Positions 1 to 5,567 of a DNA stretch of 5,662 bases are shown piece after piece; position 1 is the stretch's first letter; every line of letters starts with the position of its first letter. Both the position numbers and the translations under genes were made by a program. The stretch spans positions 1 to 5,662 of the forward strand of contig JAHHQS010000212.1 in NCBI GenBank assembly GCA_020026285.1, in the 5' to 3' direction. The stretch is from Parabacteroides sp. (GTDB lineage: Bacteria > Bacteroidota > Bacteroidia > Bacteroidales > Tannerellaceae). Under the pieces are notes generated by a model. It saw only the letters and a program-made list of their open reading frames with translations. It did not search any database and had not been told where the DNA came from.

Positions 1-35
1 TATAAAAGTCAATATAATTTGTCCAATTTGTTGCA
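1..35. repeat. Terminal inverted repeat, istB side (incomplete)
   Basis: This stretch pairs with 2118-2153 in inverted orientation. About 30 of 36-37 aligned columns match, with one single-base gap near bases 18-22. The outer nine bases (1-9) and the inner thirteen (23-35) match perfectly. The istB stop codon at 37-39 sits immediately inside the repeat. The repeat is cut by the window edge, so its true outer end is not visible. It is presumably a binding site for the IstA transposase. Confidence 0.75.
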
Positions 36-36
36 T

Positions 37-795
37 CTAACTGTTCCCACTTTTTTTGATATTTAATTTATCTTTAATTCGATATGATGGTCCAGTTATA
101 TTGAATAAATATGAATAATGCAATATTCTGTCCACTATTGCCTTTGTAATTATTTCATCATTCCCTAATATTATTGGCCATTTATCAAATGATATATTAC
201 TTGTGAATATTGTAGACCGTTTCGTATATCTTGCGTCTATCAATTGAAAGAATAGTTTTGATTCTAATGGAGATATTTCATTAAATCCTACTTCATCTAT
301 TACTAATAATTTATATTTATAAAATAGTTTTATTTTTCTTTCTAATGTTCCTTCGTTATAGGCTGTTCTTAATATATGTATTAGTTTATTAAATTTAATA
401 AAATATACAGAATTTCTTCTTATTGCTACTGAATATGCTATGGCGATTGCTAAATGTGTTTTTCCTGTTCCTGGATTACCCACAAAAACTATATTCGTTG
501 CTTCTTCATAAAATGTTGATTCAATAATTGATCTTATTTTTTCTTCTTTTATCGATGGTTGAAATGTAAAATCATAATCATCTATCGTTCTATGAAATGG
601 AAATGCCGCTACTTTTACATTGTACAGTCTATTGTTTTCCTCTTTTGCTATTACCTCTTTATTTAGTATTTTGTGAATTCCTTTTAATTCTTCATCCGTT
701 ATCTCATTATTCATTGCTAATGATTTTAAATATCCATGTGCTGATTTTAGCTTTAAATAATCTAATTGTTCTAATACTTCATTAATCATTGTCAT
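37..795 (-). CDS. istB: IS21-family transposition helper ATPase IstB
   Basis: This 252-residue AAA+ ATPase is the second protein of IS21 transposition. In this family IstB oligomerises on DNA with ATP and stimulates the IstA transposase at the target. Visible motifs are Walker A GNPGTGKT (106-113), Walker B LLVIDE (163-168), a sensor-1 strand TIFTSN (195-200), an arginine in DRILHY (R223) and the family's terminal GPSYR (235-239). An alpha-helical N-terminal region of about 90 residues precedes the ATPase core. The length is normal for IstB. The ATG at 795 is preferred because a GGAG lies 10 bases upstream (806-809); a second ATG at 789 would be too far from it. The start overlaps the istA end by 14 bp, so translation is probably coupled. 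It ends with TAG just inside the terminal repeat. Confidence 0.95.
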   Translation of the reverse strand: MTMINEVLEQLDYLKLKSAHGYLKSLAMNNEITDEELKGIHKILNKEVIAKEENNRLYNVKVAAFPFHRTIDDYDFTFQPSIKEEKIRSIIESTFYEEATNIVFVGNPGTGKTHLAIAIAYSVAIRRNSVYFIKFNKLIHILRTAYNEGTLERKIKLFYKYKLLVIDEVGFNEISPLESKLFFQLIDARYTKRSTIFTSNISFDKWPIILGNDEIITKAIVDRILHYSYLFNITGPSYRIKDKLNIKKSGNS

Positions 796-2041
796 ATGTA
801 ATATTCTCCAATTCTTTTATTATTTGATGATGTTTTTCATCATGTGTTTGATCCAATTTCTTATAATATAGTTCATGTTCTTCTTTAATATTAATTTTTT
901 TATTAGTTATTAAGTGCTTTTCTATTATTTTTCCGTTATAATATATAAGAAGTTCTTTGTTTTGAACCACTAATCCAACACGTTTACCTATATATTCTTT
1001 TGGTAAAGAATATTTATTGTACTTGTATTGGAATAGAGATTCATTTGTAACATAGACTTCATTAAGAGTAAGGTGATATTTACTTCTGATTTCTTTGGAT
1101 GGGAGTGGGAGTAATTCACCTTTTTCTTTTTCTAAAAGAAAATTCCTAGGAAGTCTTGTTGCTTGTGAAGTACGTATATTATCCTCGTTATTAATTATTT
1201 CTAGCTTTCTATGCATATCGAGTATTCCAATATATTCTCCATTATAATTTTTAAGTTGATCCACTGTTTTATTTTGTGTCTCAGTTTTACCTTTTGTTTG
1301 TGGCCTATATGGCATACAAGGTTTTGGTGTAATTCCATAATCTTTACAAAATTCTATGAATTTATTATTTAGTATTGCTTGATCCCCATTTTTTTTGCGT
1401 GGTTTTTCTACGAAAGCTTTTAAATTATCTATTACTAGTTCTTTTGGTACTCCTCCTATCTCTTCAAATGCTTGTGCTAAAAATTGTAATAAATTATCAG
1501 TTGTGGGACTTAATATCATATGTCTACAGTTATATCTAGACCATGATAAAGTAAGTGTAGGAATATATACTTTAGTTTTCTTTCCATGTTGATCAATTAA
1601 ACCTACACTTTCTTTCATATCAAATTGTGCTTGTTGACCAGGTTTAGTTTCAAAACGTTCTGTAAATCCGTTTTTCTTGTTATTTTTAAATTGTTTATCT
1701 AATTCCTCATGATCCTTAATATATCGATAAAAAGTAGAACGTGTACAAGTTATTCCATGTTCACGTTTCATGAAATAATAAAGATGATCAATATAATCAA
1801 AAGTTCTTTGTTCATCACATAAGTATTTATAAATAAGATCTTTATAAGCATCTAAATATTTACATCTATTTCTAGTATATTTAGGTGCAATACCATTTAA
1901 CCTTCTACTTAATGTTTTACGACTACAATTTAGTTCTCTAGCTAATTTAGAAACATTCATTTTTATATCTCCTTTTTTATATGCCTGACTTAACATCAAT
2001 GCTTGATCTAAATCAGTTATTTTAATTGTTACAGTATTCAT
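782..2041 (-). CDS. istA: IS21-family transposase IstA (DDE recombinase)
   Basis: This 419-residue transposase cuts and joins the ends of the element. A helix-turn-helix is visible at about residues 28-50 (NVSKLARELNCSRKTLSRRL). The RNase-H-fold catalytic core follows, with D141 in QAQFDMKE, D205 in ELVIDNLKAF and E254 in QTKGKTET, the expected DDE triad. A small beta-barrel like the Mu transposase C-terminal domain is suggested at about 335-385 (YKYNKYSLPKEYIGKRVGL), followed by a basic, helical tail. Length and motif order are normal for the family, with no frameshift or premature stop. The ATG at 2041 is supported by AGGAGG eight bases upstream. It is the first gene of an istA-istB operon, probably driven by the promoter inside the element end. 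Confidence 0.95.
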   Translation of the reverse strand: MNTVTIKITDLDQALMLSQAYKKGDIKMNVSKLARELNCSRKTLSRRLNGIAPKYTRNRCKYLDAYKDLIYKYLCDEQRTFDYIDHLYYFMKREHGITCTRSTFYRYIKDHEELDKQFKNNKKNGFTERFETKPGQQAQFDMKESVGLIDQHGKKTKVYIPTLTLSWSRYNCRHMILSPTTDNLLQFLAQAFEEIGGVPKELVIDNLKAFVEKPRKKNGDQAILNNKFIEFCKDYGITPKPCMPYRPQTKGKTETQNKTVDQLKNYNGEYIGILDMHRKLEIINNEDNIRTSQATRLPRNFLLEKEKGELLPLPSKEIRSKYHLTLNEVYVTNESLFQYKYNKYSLPKEYIGKRVGLVVQNKELLIYYNGKIIEKHLITNKKINIKEEHELYYKKLDQTHDEKHHQIIKELENITYDND

Positions 2042-2049
2042 TATTAATT

Positions 2050-2055
2050 CCTCCT
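2050..2055 (-). promoter_or_regulatory. istA ribosome binding site
   Basis: The minus strand reads AGGAGG here, eight bases before the ATG at 2041. It is a perfect match to the Shine-Dalgarno consensus and fixes the istA start. Confidence 0.85.
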
Positions 2056-2067
2056 ATACAAGGAAGA

Positions 2068-2076
2068 ATTATATCA
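2068..2076 (-). promoter_or_regulatory. Extended -10 promoter for istA
   Basis: The minus strand reads TGATATAAT, an extended -10 element (TGnTATAAT) with a perfect TATAAT at 2073-2068. No good -35 hexamer lies 16-18 bases upstream, which is tolerable for an extended -10 promoter. Transcription would start near 2061, giving a leader of about 20 bases carrying the ribosome binding site. The -35 and spacer region falls inside the repeat at 2080-2100, so bound transposase could block it (inference). Confidence 0.55.
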
Positions 2077-2079
2077 AAA

Positions 2080-2100
2080 AAGATTACCTAAATCATTGCA
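2080..2100 (-). repeat. Internal inverted copy of the IS terminal-repeat motif
   Basis: The reverse complement of 2080-2100 matches 2118-2138 at 17 of 21 positions, with both ends conserved (TGCAA at one side, GGTAATCTT at the other). The two copies face each other across a 17-base spacer (2101-2117). It probably represents a second transposase binding site, as IS21 ends often carry multiple sites. The paired arms could also fold as a hairpin in any transcript entering from outside. Confidence 0.65.
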
Positions 2101-2117
2101 CTATGTAACCACCTATC

Positions 2118-2153
2118 TGCAACAAATTGGGTAATCTTATTTTAACTTTTATA
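2118..2153. repeat. Terminal inverted repeat, istA side
   Basis: This is the partner of the repeat at 1-35. It shares the perfect 13-bp block at 2118-2130 and the outer nine bases at 2145-2153. The element may extend a few bases further, to the CA at 2156-2157. Its inner 21 bases also match the inverted internal copy at 2080-2100. Confidence 0.75.
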
Positions 2154-2201
2154 TTCATTTTGCAATTCACGATATGAATGATTATTTTTAAAAGTGACAT
2201 C

Positions 2202-2230
2202 TTGCATATACTAGTAATAAACTATATATT
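2202..2230 (+). promoter_or_regulatory. Possible promoter for the AAA_14/DUF4143 gene
   Basis: TTGCAT (2202-2207) and TATATT (2225-2230) are separated by 17 bases. The -10 is good and the -35 weak. It lies just outside the IS end and about 45 bases before the first possible start codon. A TACAAT at 2234-2239 is an alternative -10 without a good -35. Confidence 0.35.
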
Positions 2231-2273
2231 GAATACAATGAATCAGTTTCGAAAATAAAAAAAATTTAAACTT

Positions 2274-3488
2274 TTGAAAGTGGGTGTTTGTACGAAAATA
2301 ATAAAGAGAATAAAATATCTTAATAGAATCATCGAACTAAATGGAACTCCTGATATCAAGATTATCACAGGTATACGTCGTTCTGGTAAATCTAAATTGA
2401 TGCAGGCATACATTGAATATTTAAAAAACAATTTTGAAAACATCAATATCATCTTCATTGACTTTATGGATTTAGCTTATGAAGGTATTAAGGAATACCA
2501 TGCTTTACACTCTTATGTAGAAGAACATTATCAAGCAGGTAAAACAAATTATCTATTTGTGGATGAGGTTCATATGTGCCCCAATTTTGAGTTAGCAATC
2601 AATAGTCTATATTCAAAAAGCAAATATGATATATATGTTACTGGCTCTAACGCATTTTTACTAAGTGCAGATCTTGCAACATTACTTACTGGGCGTTATA
2701 TTGAAATTCATGTATTTCCCTTTAGCTTTCAGGAATATTGCCAATATTACGATGATATCAAAGATAAAGATAAACTATTTGATGATTACTCCATCAAAGG
2801 CGGTTTATCAGGTTCCTACGCTTATAGAAATGAAAAGGATAGAACAAATTATATCAAAGAAGTTTATGAAAACATTGTTACAAGAGATTTAATACAAAAG
2901 TACGCACTTTCAGATACTTTTGTTTTACAGCGTTTAAGCGAATTCCTTATGGATAATATAAGCAACCTAACTTCACCAAATAAGGTCAGTCAGCTCCTAA
3001 CAGCTAATGAAACTACAGCCAATCATGTTACTATAGGTAAGTATATCAAATATTTATGTAATGCCTTTGTGTTTTATGATATTAAAAGATATGACATTCG
3101 TGGTAAGAAATACCTTGAAAGTTCTGAAAAATTTTATCTATGTGATAGTGGCATCCGATATGCTATTTTAGGAAGCAGAAATATGGATTATGGTAGGGTT
3201 TATGAAAACATTGTTTGCATCGAACTTCTTCGTCGCGGATACGATGTCTATGTTGGTAAGCTCTATCAAAAAGAAATCGACTTTGTTGCTCAAAAAGGCA
3301 GTGAGAAGATTTATATTCAAGTATGTGATAATATTTCTGGGCAAGAGACATTTGAAAGAGAATGTTCTCCTCTACTTCAGATTAGAGATGCTTATCCAAA
3401 AATAGTTATTGCAAGAACAAGACATGCAAAATATAGTTATGAAGGAATTGAGATTCATGATATAGCTGATTGGCTATTACAAGAGTAA
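2274..3488 (+). CDS. ATP-binding protein with AAA_14 and DUF4143 (PD-(D/E)XK-like) domains
   Basis: This is an orphan AAA+ ATPase of the COG1373 type; the cellular role of this widespread family is not established. It carries Walker A GIRRSGKS (33-40), Walker B YLFVDEVH (93-100), a sensor-like VTGSNAFLLS (122-131) and the family signature GRYIEIHVFPFSFQEY (140-155). A winged-helix-like region follows at about 205-275. The C-terminal DUF4143 nuclease-like domain contains ENIVCIELLRRGYDVYVG (311-328), EIDFV (334-338) and YIQV (347-350). At about 400 residues it is full length. The start is doubtful: TTG at 2274 and GTG at 2280 lack upstream Shine-Dalgarno sequences, whereas an AAAGTGGGTG (2277-2286) is ideally placed for an ACG codon at 2292, where relatives begin with Met-(Lys)-Ile-Lys-Arg. 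The next ATG lies after Walker A. The gene stands alone between the IS and a terminator. Confidence 0.9.
   Translation: MKVGVCTKIIKRIKYLNRIIELNGTPDIKIITGIRRSGKSKLMQAYIEYLKNNFENINIIFIDFMDLAYEGIKEYHALHSYVEEHYQAGKTNYLFVDEVHMCPNFELAINSLYSKSKYDIYVTGSNAFLLSADLATLLTGRYIEIHVFPFSFQEYCQYYDDIKDKDKLFDDYSIKGGLSGSYAYRNEKDRTNYIKEVYENIVTRDLIQKYALSDTFVLQRLSEFLMDNISNLTSPNKVSQLLTANETTANHVTIGKYIKYLCNAFVFYDIKRYDIRGKKYLESSEKFYLCDSGIRYAILGSRNMDYGRVYENIVCIELLRRGYDVYVGKLYQKEIDFVAQKGSEKIYIQVCDNISGQETFERECSPLLQIRDAYPKIVIARTRHAKYSYEGIEIHDIADWLLQE
2277..2286 (+). promoter_or_regulatory. Shine-Dalgarno pointing to an ACG start at 2292
   Basis: AAAGTGGGTG matches the ideal AAAGGAGGTG at 8 of 10 positions. It ends five bases before ACG at 2292-2294. 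This suggests that translation begins, or once began, there rather than at the TTG or GTG codons lying before or inside the motif. Confidence 0.5.
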
Positions 3489-3596
3489 AATAGGGTAACA
3501 AAATAATTGCTAGAATTACTTCCATCTTATTTAACCGTACGTATGGGTCTTGTATATAGCTATACAACTTATATTTCAACTTTACTTAGGTAGTAG

Positions 3597-3636
3597 TAAA
3601 GGATTGACTAATTCAGGTCAATCCTTTATTTTCGTT
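3597..3636 (+). terminator. Rho-independent terminator after the ATPase gene
   Basis: A perfect 12-bp stem (3597-3608 with 3617-3628), extendable by one T-G pair, encloses a short loop. It is followed on the plus strand by a U-rich tail (TTATTTTCGTTT). It lies about 110 bases after the ATPase stop. The minus-strand tail is poor in T, so the plus orientation is favoured. Confidence 0.75.
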
Positions 3637-3740
3637 TCTAATAGTCCTGGGTTAAGTATATAATTAACTACATTCATAAAATATTGTTTATACCAACCAG
3701 GTCTTGTGTTTTTATAAGTATCAACACATATGCAACACCA
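3618..3740 (-). pseudogene. Unrecognised C-terminal protein fragment
   Basis: Forty sense codons run open on the minus strand from 3740 to a TGA at 3620-3618, preceded by an in-frame TGA at 3743-3741. The peptide looks protein-like, with VDTYKNTRPGWYKQYF followed by MNVVNYILNPGLLETKIKD. It is rich in aromatic and hydrophobic residues, unlike typical translated AT-rich spacer. No start codon with a ribosome binding site precedes it; the internal ATG at 3677 would give only 19 residues. It is most simply the tail of a gene whose front was lost. The family is not recognised, and chance cannot be excluded at this length. Confidence 0.35.
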
Positions 3741-3751
3741 TCAAAAATTAT

Positions 3752-3812
3752 TTAGTTATTAGCAGTTATTAGTTCGAGTATTACAGTGTTCATTATCAAT
3801 TTTTTCCATATA
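3752..3812 (-). pseudogene. Degraded 5' end of a second IS21-type istA
   Basis: Bases 3781-3812 match 2029-2060, the intact istA start with its ribosome binding site, at 25 of 32 positions. After a 3-base length difference, an 8-base block (CAGTTATT, 3763-3770) also matches 2014-2021. On the minus strand an ATG at 3793 opens MNTVILELITANN and then meets a stop at 3754-3752; the intact protein begins MNTVTIKITDL. The difference in codon 2 is synonymous (AAT versus AAC) and the indel is in frame, as expected for diverged coding DNA. The Shine-Dalgarno has decayed to TGGAA. The rest of the element is not recognisable here. The match is short, so confidence is moderate. Confidence 0.45.
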
Positions 3813-3814
3813 AG

Positions 3815-3851
3815 AAAAAAACCAAAAACCATTTATACAAAGGCTTTTGGT
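3815..3851 (-). terminator. Rho-independent terminator of tRNA-Arg
   Basis: In minus-strand RNA, 3851-3842 pairs with 3830-3821 as a 10-bp stem including one G-U pair, around an 11-base loop. A run of T follows at 3820-3815. In plus-strand RNA the same stem would carry an A-C mismatch, so it is built for the minus strand. It starts ten bases after the tRNA 3' end. Confidence 0.8.
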
Positions 3852-3860
3852 ATTATATTC

Positions 3861-3937
3861 TGGCCTCCACGAGAAGATTTGAACTTCCGACCCCTCGCTT
3901 AGGAGGCGAGTGCTCTATCCAGCTGAGCTACGTGGAG
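3861..3937 (-). tRNA. tRNA-Arg (anticodon CCU)
   Basis: The minus strand folds into a complete 77-base cloverleaf. The acceptor stem CTCCACG pairs with CGTGGAG, the D stem GCTC with GAGC, the anticodon stem CTCGC with GCGAG, and the T stem GGAAG with CTTCT around TTCAAAT. The seven-base anticodon loop CTCCTAA gives anticodon CCU, which reads AGG (arginine). The discriminator is G and CCA is encoded. A promoter-like sequence lies upstream and a terminator directly downstream, so it is a monocistronic tRNA gene. A half-copy of it lies at 4022-4063. Confidence 0.97.
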
Positions 3938-3952
3938 ATGTAAAAATATTTA

Positions 3953-3980
3953 ATTGTATTTAACACTGAATTAACAGCAA
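3953..3980 (-). promoter_or_regulatory. Possible promoter of tRNA-Arg
   Basis: On the minus strand TTGCTG (3980-3975) and TACAAT (3958-3953) are 16 bases apart, and the -10 ends 15 bases before the tRNA 5' end. The -10 is good and the -35 half-matches the consensus. Confidence 0.4.
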
Positions 3981-4021
3981 ACCTTCTATTTTTGCCCCTA
4001 AGGTGGTAGCTCGAGCTTATT

Positions 4022-4063
4022 CTTAGGAGGCGAGTGTTCTATCCAGCTGAGCTACGTGGAGAT
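4022..4063 (-). pseudogene. 5'-half copy of tRNA-Arg(CCU)
   Basis: This stretch matches 3898-3939 at 41 of 42 positions. It covers the tRNA 5' end, D arm and anticodon loop and stops one base after the loop; the 3' half is absent. The single difference (C3913 versus T4037) puts an A-C mismatch into the D stem, so even this half would fold poorly. It sits upstream of the intact gene in the same orientation, 84 bases away. It could be an integration scar at the anticodon loop or a partial tandem duplication. Confidence 0.85.
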
Positions 4064-4220
4064 TAAAATTACATTTTGTGTTAAATGGTGCGATTCCATA
4101 ACTGCTATAAAACACTTGTTTTTATTATACAATACAATAACTACCTTATATATGCTAAAACATACTAATCACTTTTACAAGTAAAGTCGAACACTAACTA
4201 TAAAATAACCTAATCTCATT

Positions 4221-4226
4221 TATAAT
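4221..4226 (+). promoter_or_regulatory. -10 box upstream of the deacetylase gene
   Basis: A perfect TATAAT lies 51 bases before the deacetylase ATG. No convincing -35 hexamer is found 16-18 bases upstream, nor an extended -10 TG. Transcription would start near 4233 and include the short ORF at 4249-4281. Confidence 0.4.
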
Positions 4227-4248
4227 AGAAAGGTAATGAAGTGATGTT

Positions 4249-4281
4249 ATGTTAGAATATAGATACAAGAGGACCTTATGA
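4249..4281 (+). CDS. Possible leader peptide, coupled to the deacetylase
   Basis: A ten-codon frame encodes MLEYRYKRTL and ends in TGA, overlapping the deacetylase start as ATGA. A weak GAAG lies at 4238-4241, and the deacetylase ribosome binding site lies inside the frame. The overlap geometry is that of translationally coupled genes. The frame is very short and could be chance; no function is claimed. Confidence 0.25.
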   Translation: MLEYRYKRTL

Positions 4282-5543
4282 AAAAAGTAAAAAGAAGATT
4301 AAGACCAAGCATTAAATATGCTTTATATATTATCGCCCTAGGTTTACTAGTCTTTAACGGCATGAAACTAGGAGGCGAACTATTCAACGCCGGTCAAAAG
4401 AGTGCCAACGAAAACGCTAAGAAAGTAAAAATCAATAATTGTATAGCTTACTATCCGAAAGAACGTGGCAATGTCGGCAAACAATTTGCAGAGAATGTCT
4501 GCAACAATGCCAAAGTTCAAGATGAACAACTTGTCTTTGACTATACAGTTACCAACTTAAATAACTACATCAAAATTGATTACGGGCAAGGCGATTCATA
4601 TCTTGTCGATAACCAATATAAAGATCCAAAACTTGGTGAATTAACCGAACGTGGACAAATGATTATCTCAGATTACTTACGTTTTACGCTTAAGAGCGAC
4701 GGTTTAGACTATGGGTATACAACCCATTTCTTAGAAGAATCATATTATACTAATATCAGTTTAGACCAAGTTGATAGTTACCACTTCGATGGCGATAATC
4801 TCTACTTACAGTTTGATGCTTATGATGCTGAAGCTAAAATTCCCCTAAAGTATATCGCCCCAGAAGTTGGCTTAGATTTAGGCCTAGATAATAGTGGCTA
4901 TATTAAGCCAACTTATGTTGACCCTAATCGCAAAGCGATTGCTTTAACTTTCGATGATGGGCCAAGCATAGATCCCGAATGTACAACTAAGTTAATTGAT
5001 GAATTATATAAATATGATGCTGTTGGAACTTTCTATGTTGTTGGCAGTCGTTTATATGATCAAACAGAAGAAATTATCGGTAAGGGTATTGCCTTCGGTA
5101 ATGAATATGGTTCACACTCTTGCACACACGCTAATCTAACGAAACTAACCAAAGAAGAAGCTTATGCCGAAGTCATGGATGTTGATACATGGTTTAAAGA
5201 TAACTTTAACTATAAAATTAATTCTTATCGTCCACCATTCGGATCTTATAATGATACCCTAGATGAAATCATTCCATTAGCCGCAGTTCTATGGGACATC
5301 GATAGTGTTGACTGGCAACTAAGAAATGCTGATGCAATTATTGAAGAAATTGGTGATGAACTTTCAAACCACTCTGTTGTTTTAATTCACGATATTCATC
5401 CAACTTCGGTTGAAGCAACTGTCGATAAAGGCCTAATAAAAAAACTAATTGAAGATGGTTATCAATTAGTTTCTGTTAGCGATATTGCTAAATTAAGAAA
5501 TGTAAAACTCGAACCTGGCGTTCACTTATGTTGGGACCATTAA
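4278..5543 (+). CDS. Membrane-anchored polysaccharide deacetylase (NodB domain, carbohydrate esterase 4)
   Basis: This 421-residue cell-surface enzyme is predicted to remove acetyl groups from a wall polysaccharide, most likely peptidoglycan; the substrate is inferred. A basic start (KKVKRRLRP) and one membrane segment (about 13-31) anchor it with the bulk outside. An extracytoplasmic region (about 50-210) precedes the catalytic domain; its end, DGDNLYLQFD...KIPLKYI, loosely resembles the RsiV-type DUF3298 domain found in similar deacetylases. All NodB motifs are present: TFDDGP (224-229; D226 and metal ligand D227), HSCTH (280-284; H280, H284), RPPFGSY (318-324), DIDSVDW (340-346) and LIHDIH (369-374). 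The enzyme therefore looks active and metal dependent. GAGG at 4269-4272 sits five bases before the ATG. Base composition is visibly richer in G and C than the IS. The stop codon lies within the terminator stem. Confidence 0.93.
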   Translation: MKKVKRRLRPSIKYALYIIALGLLVFNGMKLGGELFNAGQKSANENAKKVKINNCIAYYPKERGNVGKQFAENVCNNAKVQDEQLVFDYTVTNLNNYIKIDYGQGDSYLVDNQYKDPKLGELTERGQMIISDYLRFTLKSDGLDYGYTTHFLEESYYTNISLDQVDSYHFDGDNLYLQFDAYDAEAKIPLKYIAPEVGLDLGLDNSGYIKPTYVDPNRKAIALTFDDGPSIDPECTTKLIDELYKYDAVGTFYVVGSRLYDQTEEIIGKGIAFGNEYGSHSCTHANLTKLTKEEAYAEVMDVDTWFKDNFNYKINSYRPPFGSYNDTLDEIIPLAAVLWDIDSVDWQLRNADAIIEEIGDELSNHSVVLIHDIHPTSVEATVDKGLIKKLIEDGYQLVSVSDIAKLRNVKLEPGVHLCWDH

Positions 5544-5567
5544 TCATATTGATTGATGGTCTTTTTT
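5535..5567 (+). terminator. Terminator spanning the deacetylase stop codon
   Basis: An 11-bp stem (5535-5545 with 5551-5561, one T-G pair) has a five-base loop and is followed by TTTTTT. The stem includes the last deacetylase codons and stop. The whole hairpin also lies in the coding end of the convergent minus-strand gene. In minus-strand RNA no T run follows, so it terminates plus transcription. Confidence 0.85.

Larger units (their letters stand above)
1..2157 (-). mobile_element. IS21-family insertion sequence (one tip cut by window edge)
   Basis: The unit contains istA and istB in the order and overlap typical of IS21 elements, bounded by imperfect inverted repeats. Bases 1-35 align with the reverse complement of 2118-2153, with one gap: TATAAAAGT matches at the outer side and a perfect 13-bp block (CCAATTTGTTGCA) at the inner side. 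Because the match already covers base 1, the element probably begins a few bases outside the window. IS21 elements normally end in CA, so the istA-side end may be the CA at 2156-2157 or, less likely, at 2163-2164. No target duplication can be tested because the istB-side flank is missing. Both genes are open and keep their catalytic motifs, so the copy may be active. The exact ends are inferred. Confidence 0.85.
3938..4248. other. Intergenic spacer
   Basis: Apart from the tRNA promoter, the half-tRNA copy and the TATAAT at 4221, nothing codes here. Short imperfect palindromes (4008-4017; ACTTT-N7-AAAGT at 4171-4187) are present but not distinctive enough to name as operators. No further RNA gene or open frame of note was found. 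Confidence 0.5.

Noticed and set aside
597..785. Plus-strand open frame inside istB
   Set aside because: It is antisense to a clear ATPase gene, has a low-complexity Leu-rich translation and no ribosome binding site.
1395..1592. Plus-strand open frame inside istA
   Set aside because: It is antisense to the DDE core and lacks recognisable features.
20..2133. IS ends placed at TGTCC (20) and the matching site at 2133
   Set aside because: The opposite end lacks the complementary ACA, and the inverted match continues further out.
3163..3405. Open frames on both strands inside the DUF4143 domain region
   Set aside because: They are shadows of the conserved reading frame of the ATPase.
2274..3488. 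The AAA_14/DUF4143 gene as part of a new defence or toxin system
   Set aside because: It has no partner gene; the family is common as an orphan and its role is unestablished.
3550..3567. Palindrome TTGTATA-TAGC-TATACAA
   Set aside because: It is a short AT-rich hairpin without a T run; the stronger terminator lies just downstream.
3997..4027. Six-base inverted repeat CCTAAG/CTTAGG next to the half-tRNA
   Set aside because: It is too short and the loop too long; it is likely chance, or derived from the anticodon region.
4171..4187. ACTTT-N7-AAAGT palindrome upstream of the deacetylase
   Set aside because: Its arms are only five AT-rich bases and match no operator I recognise.
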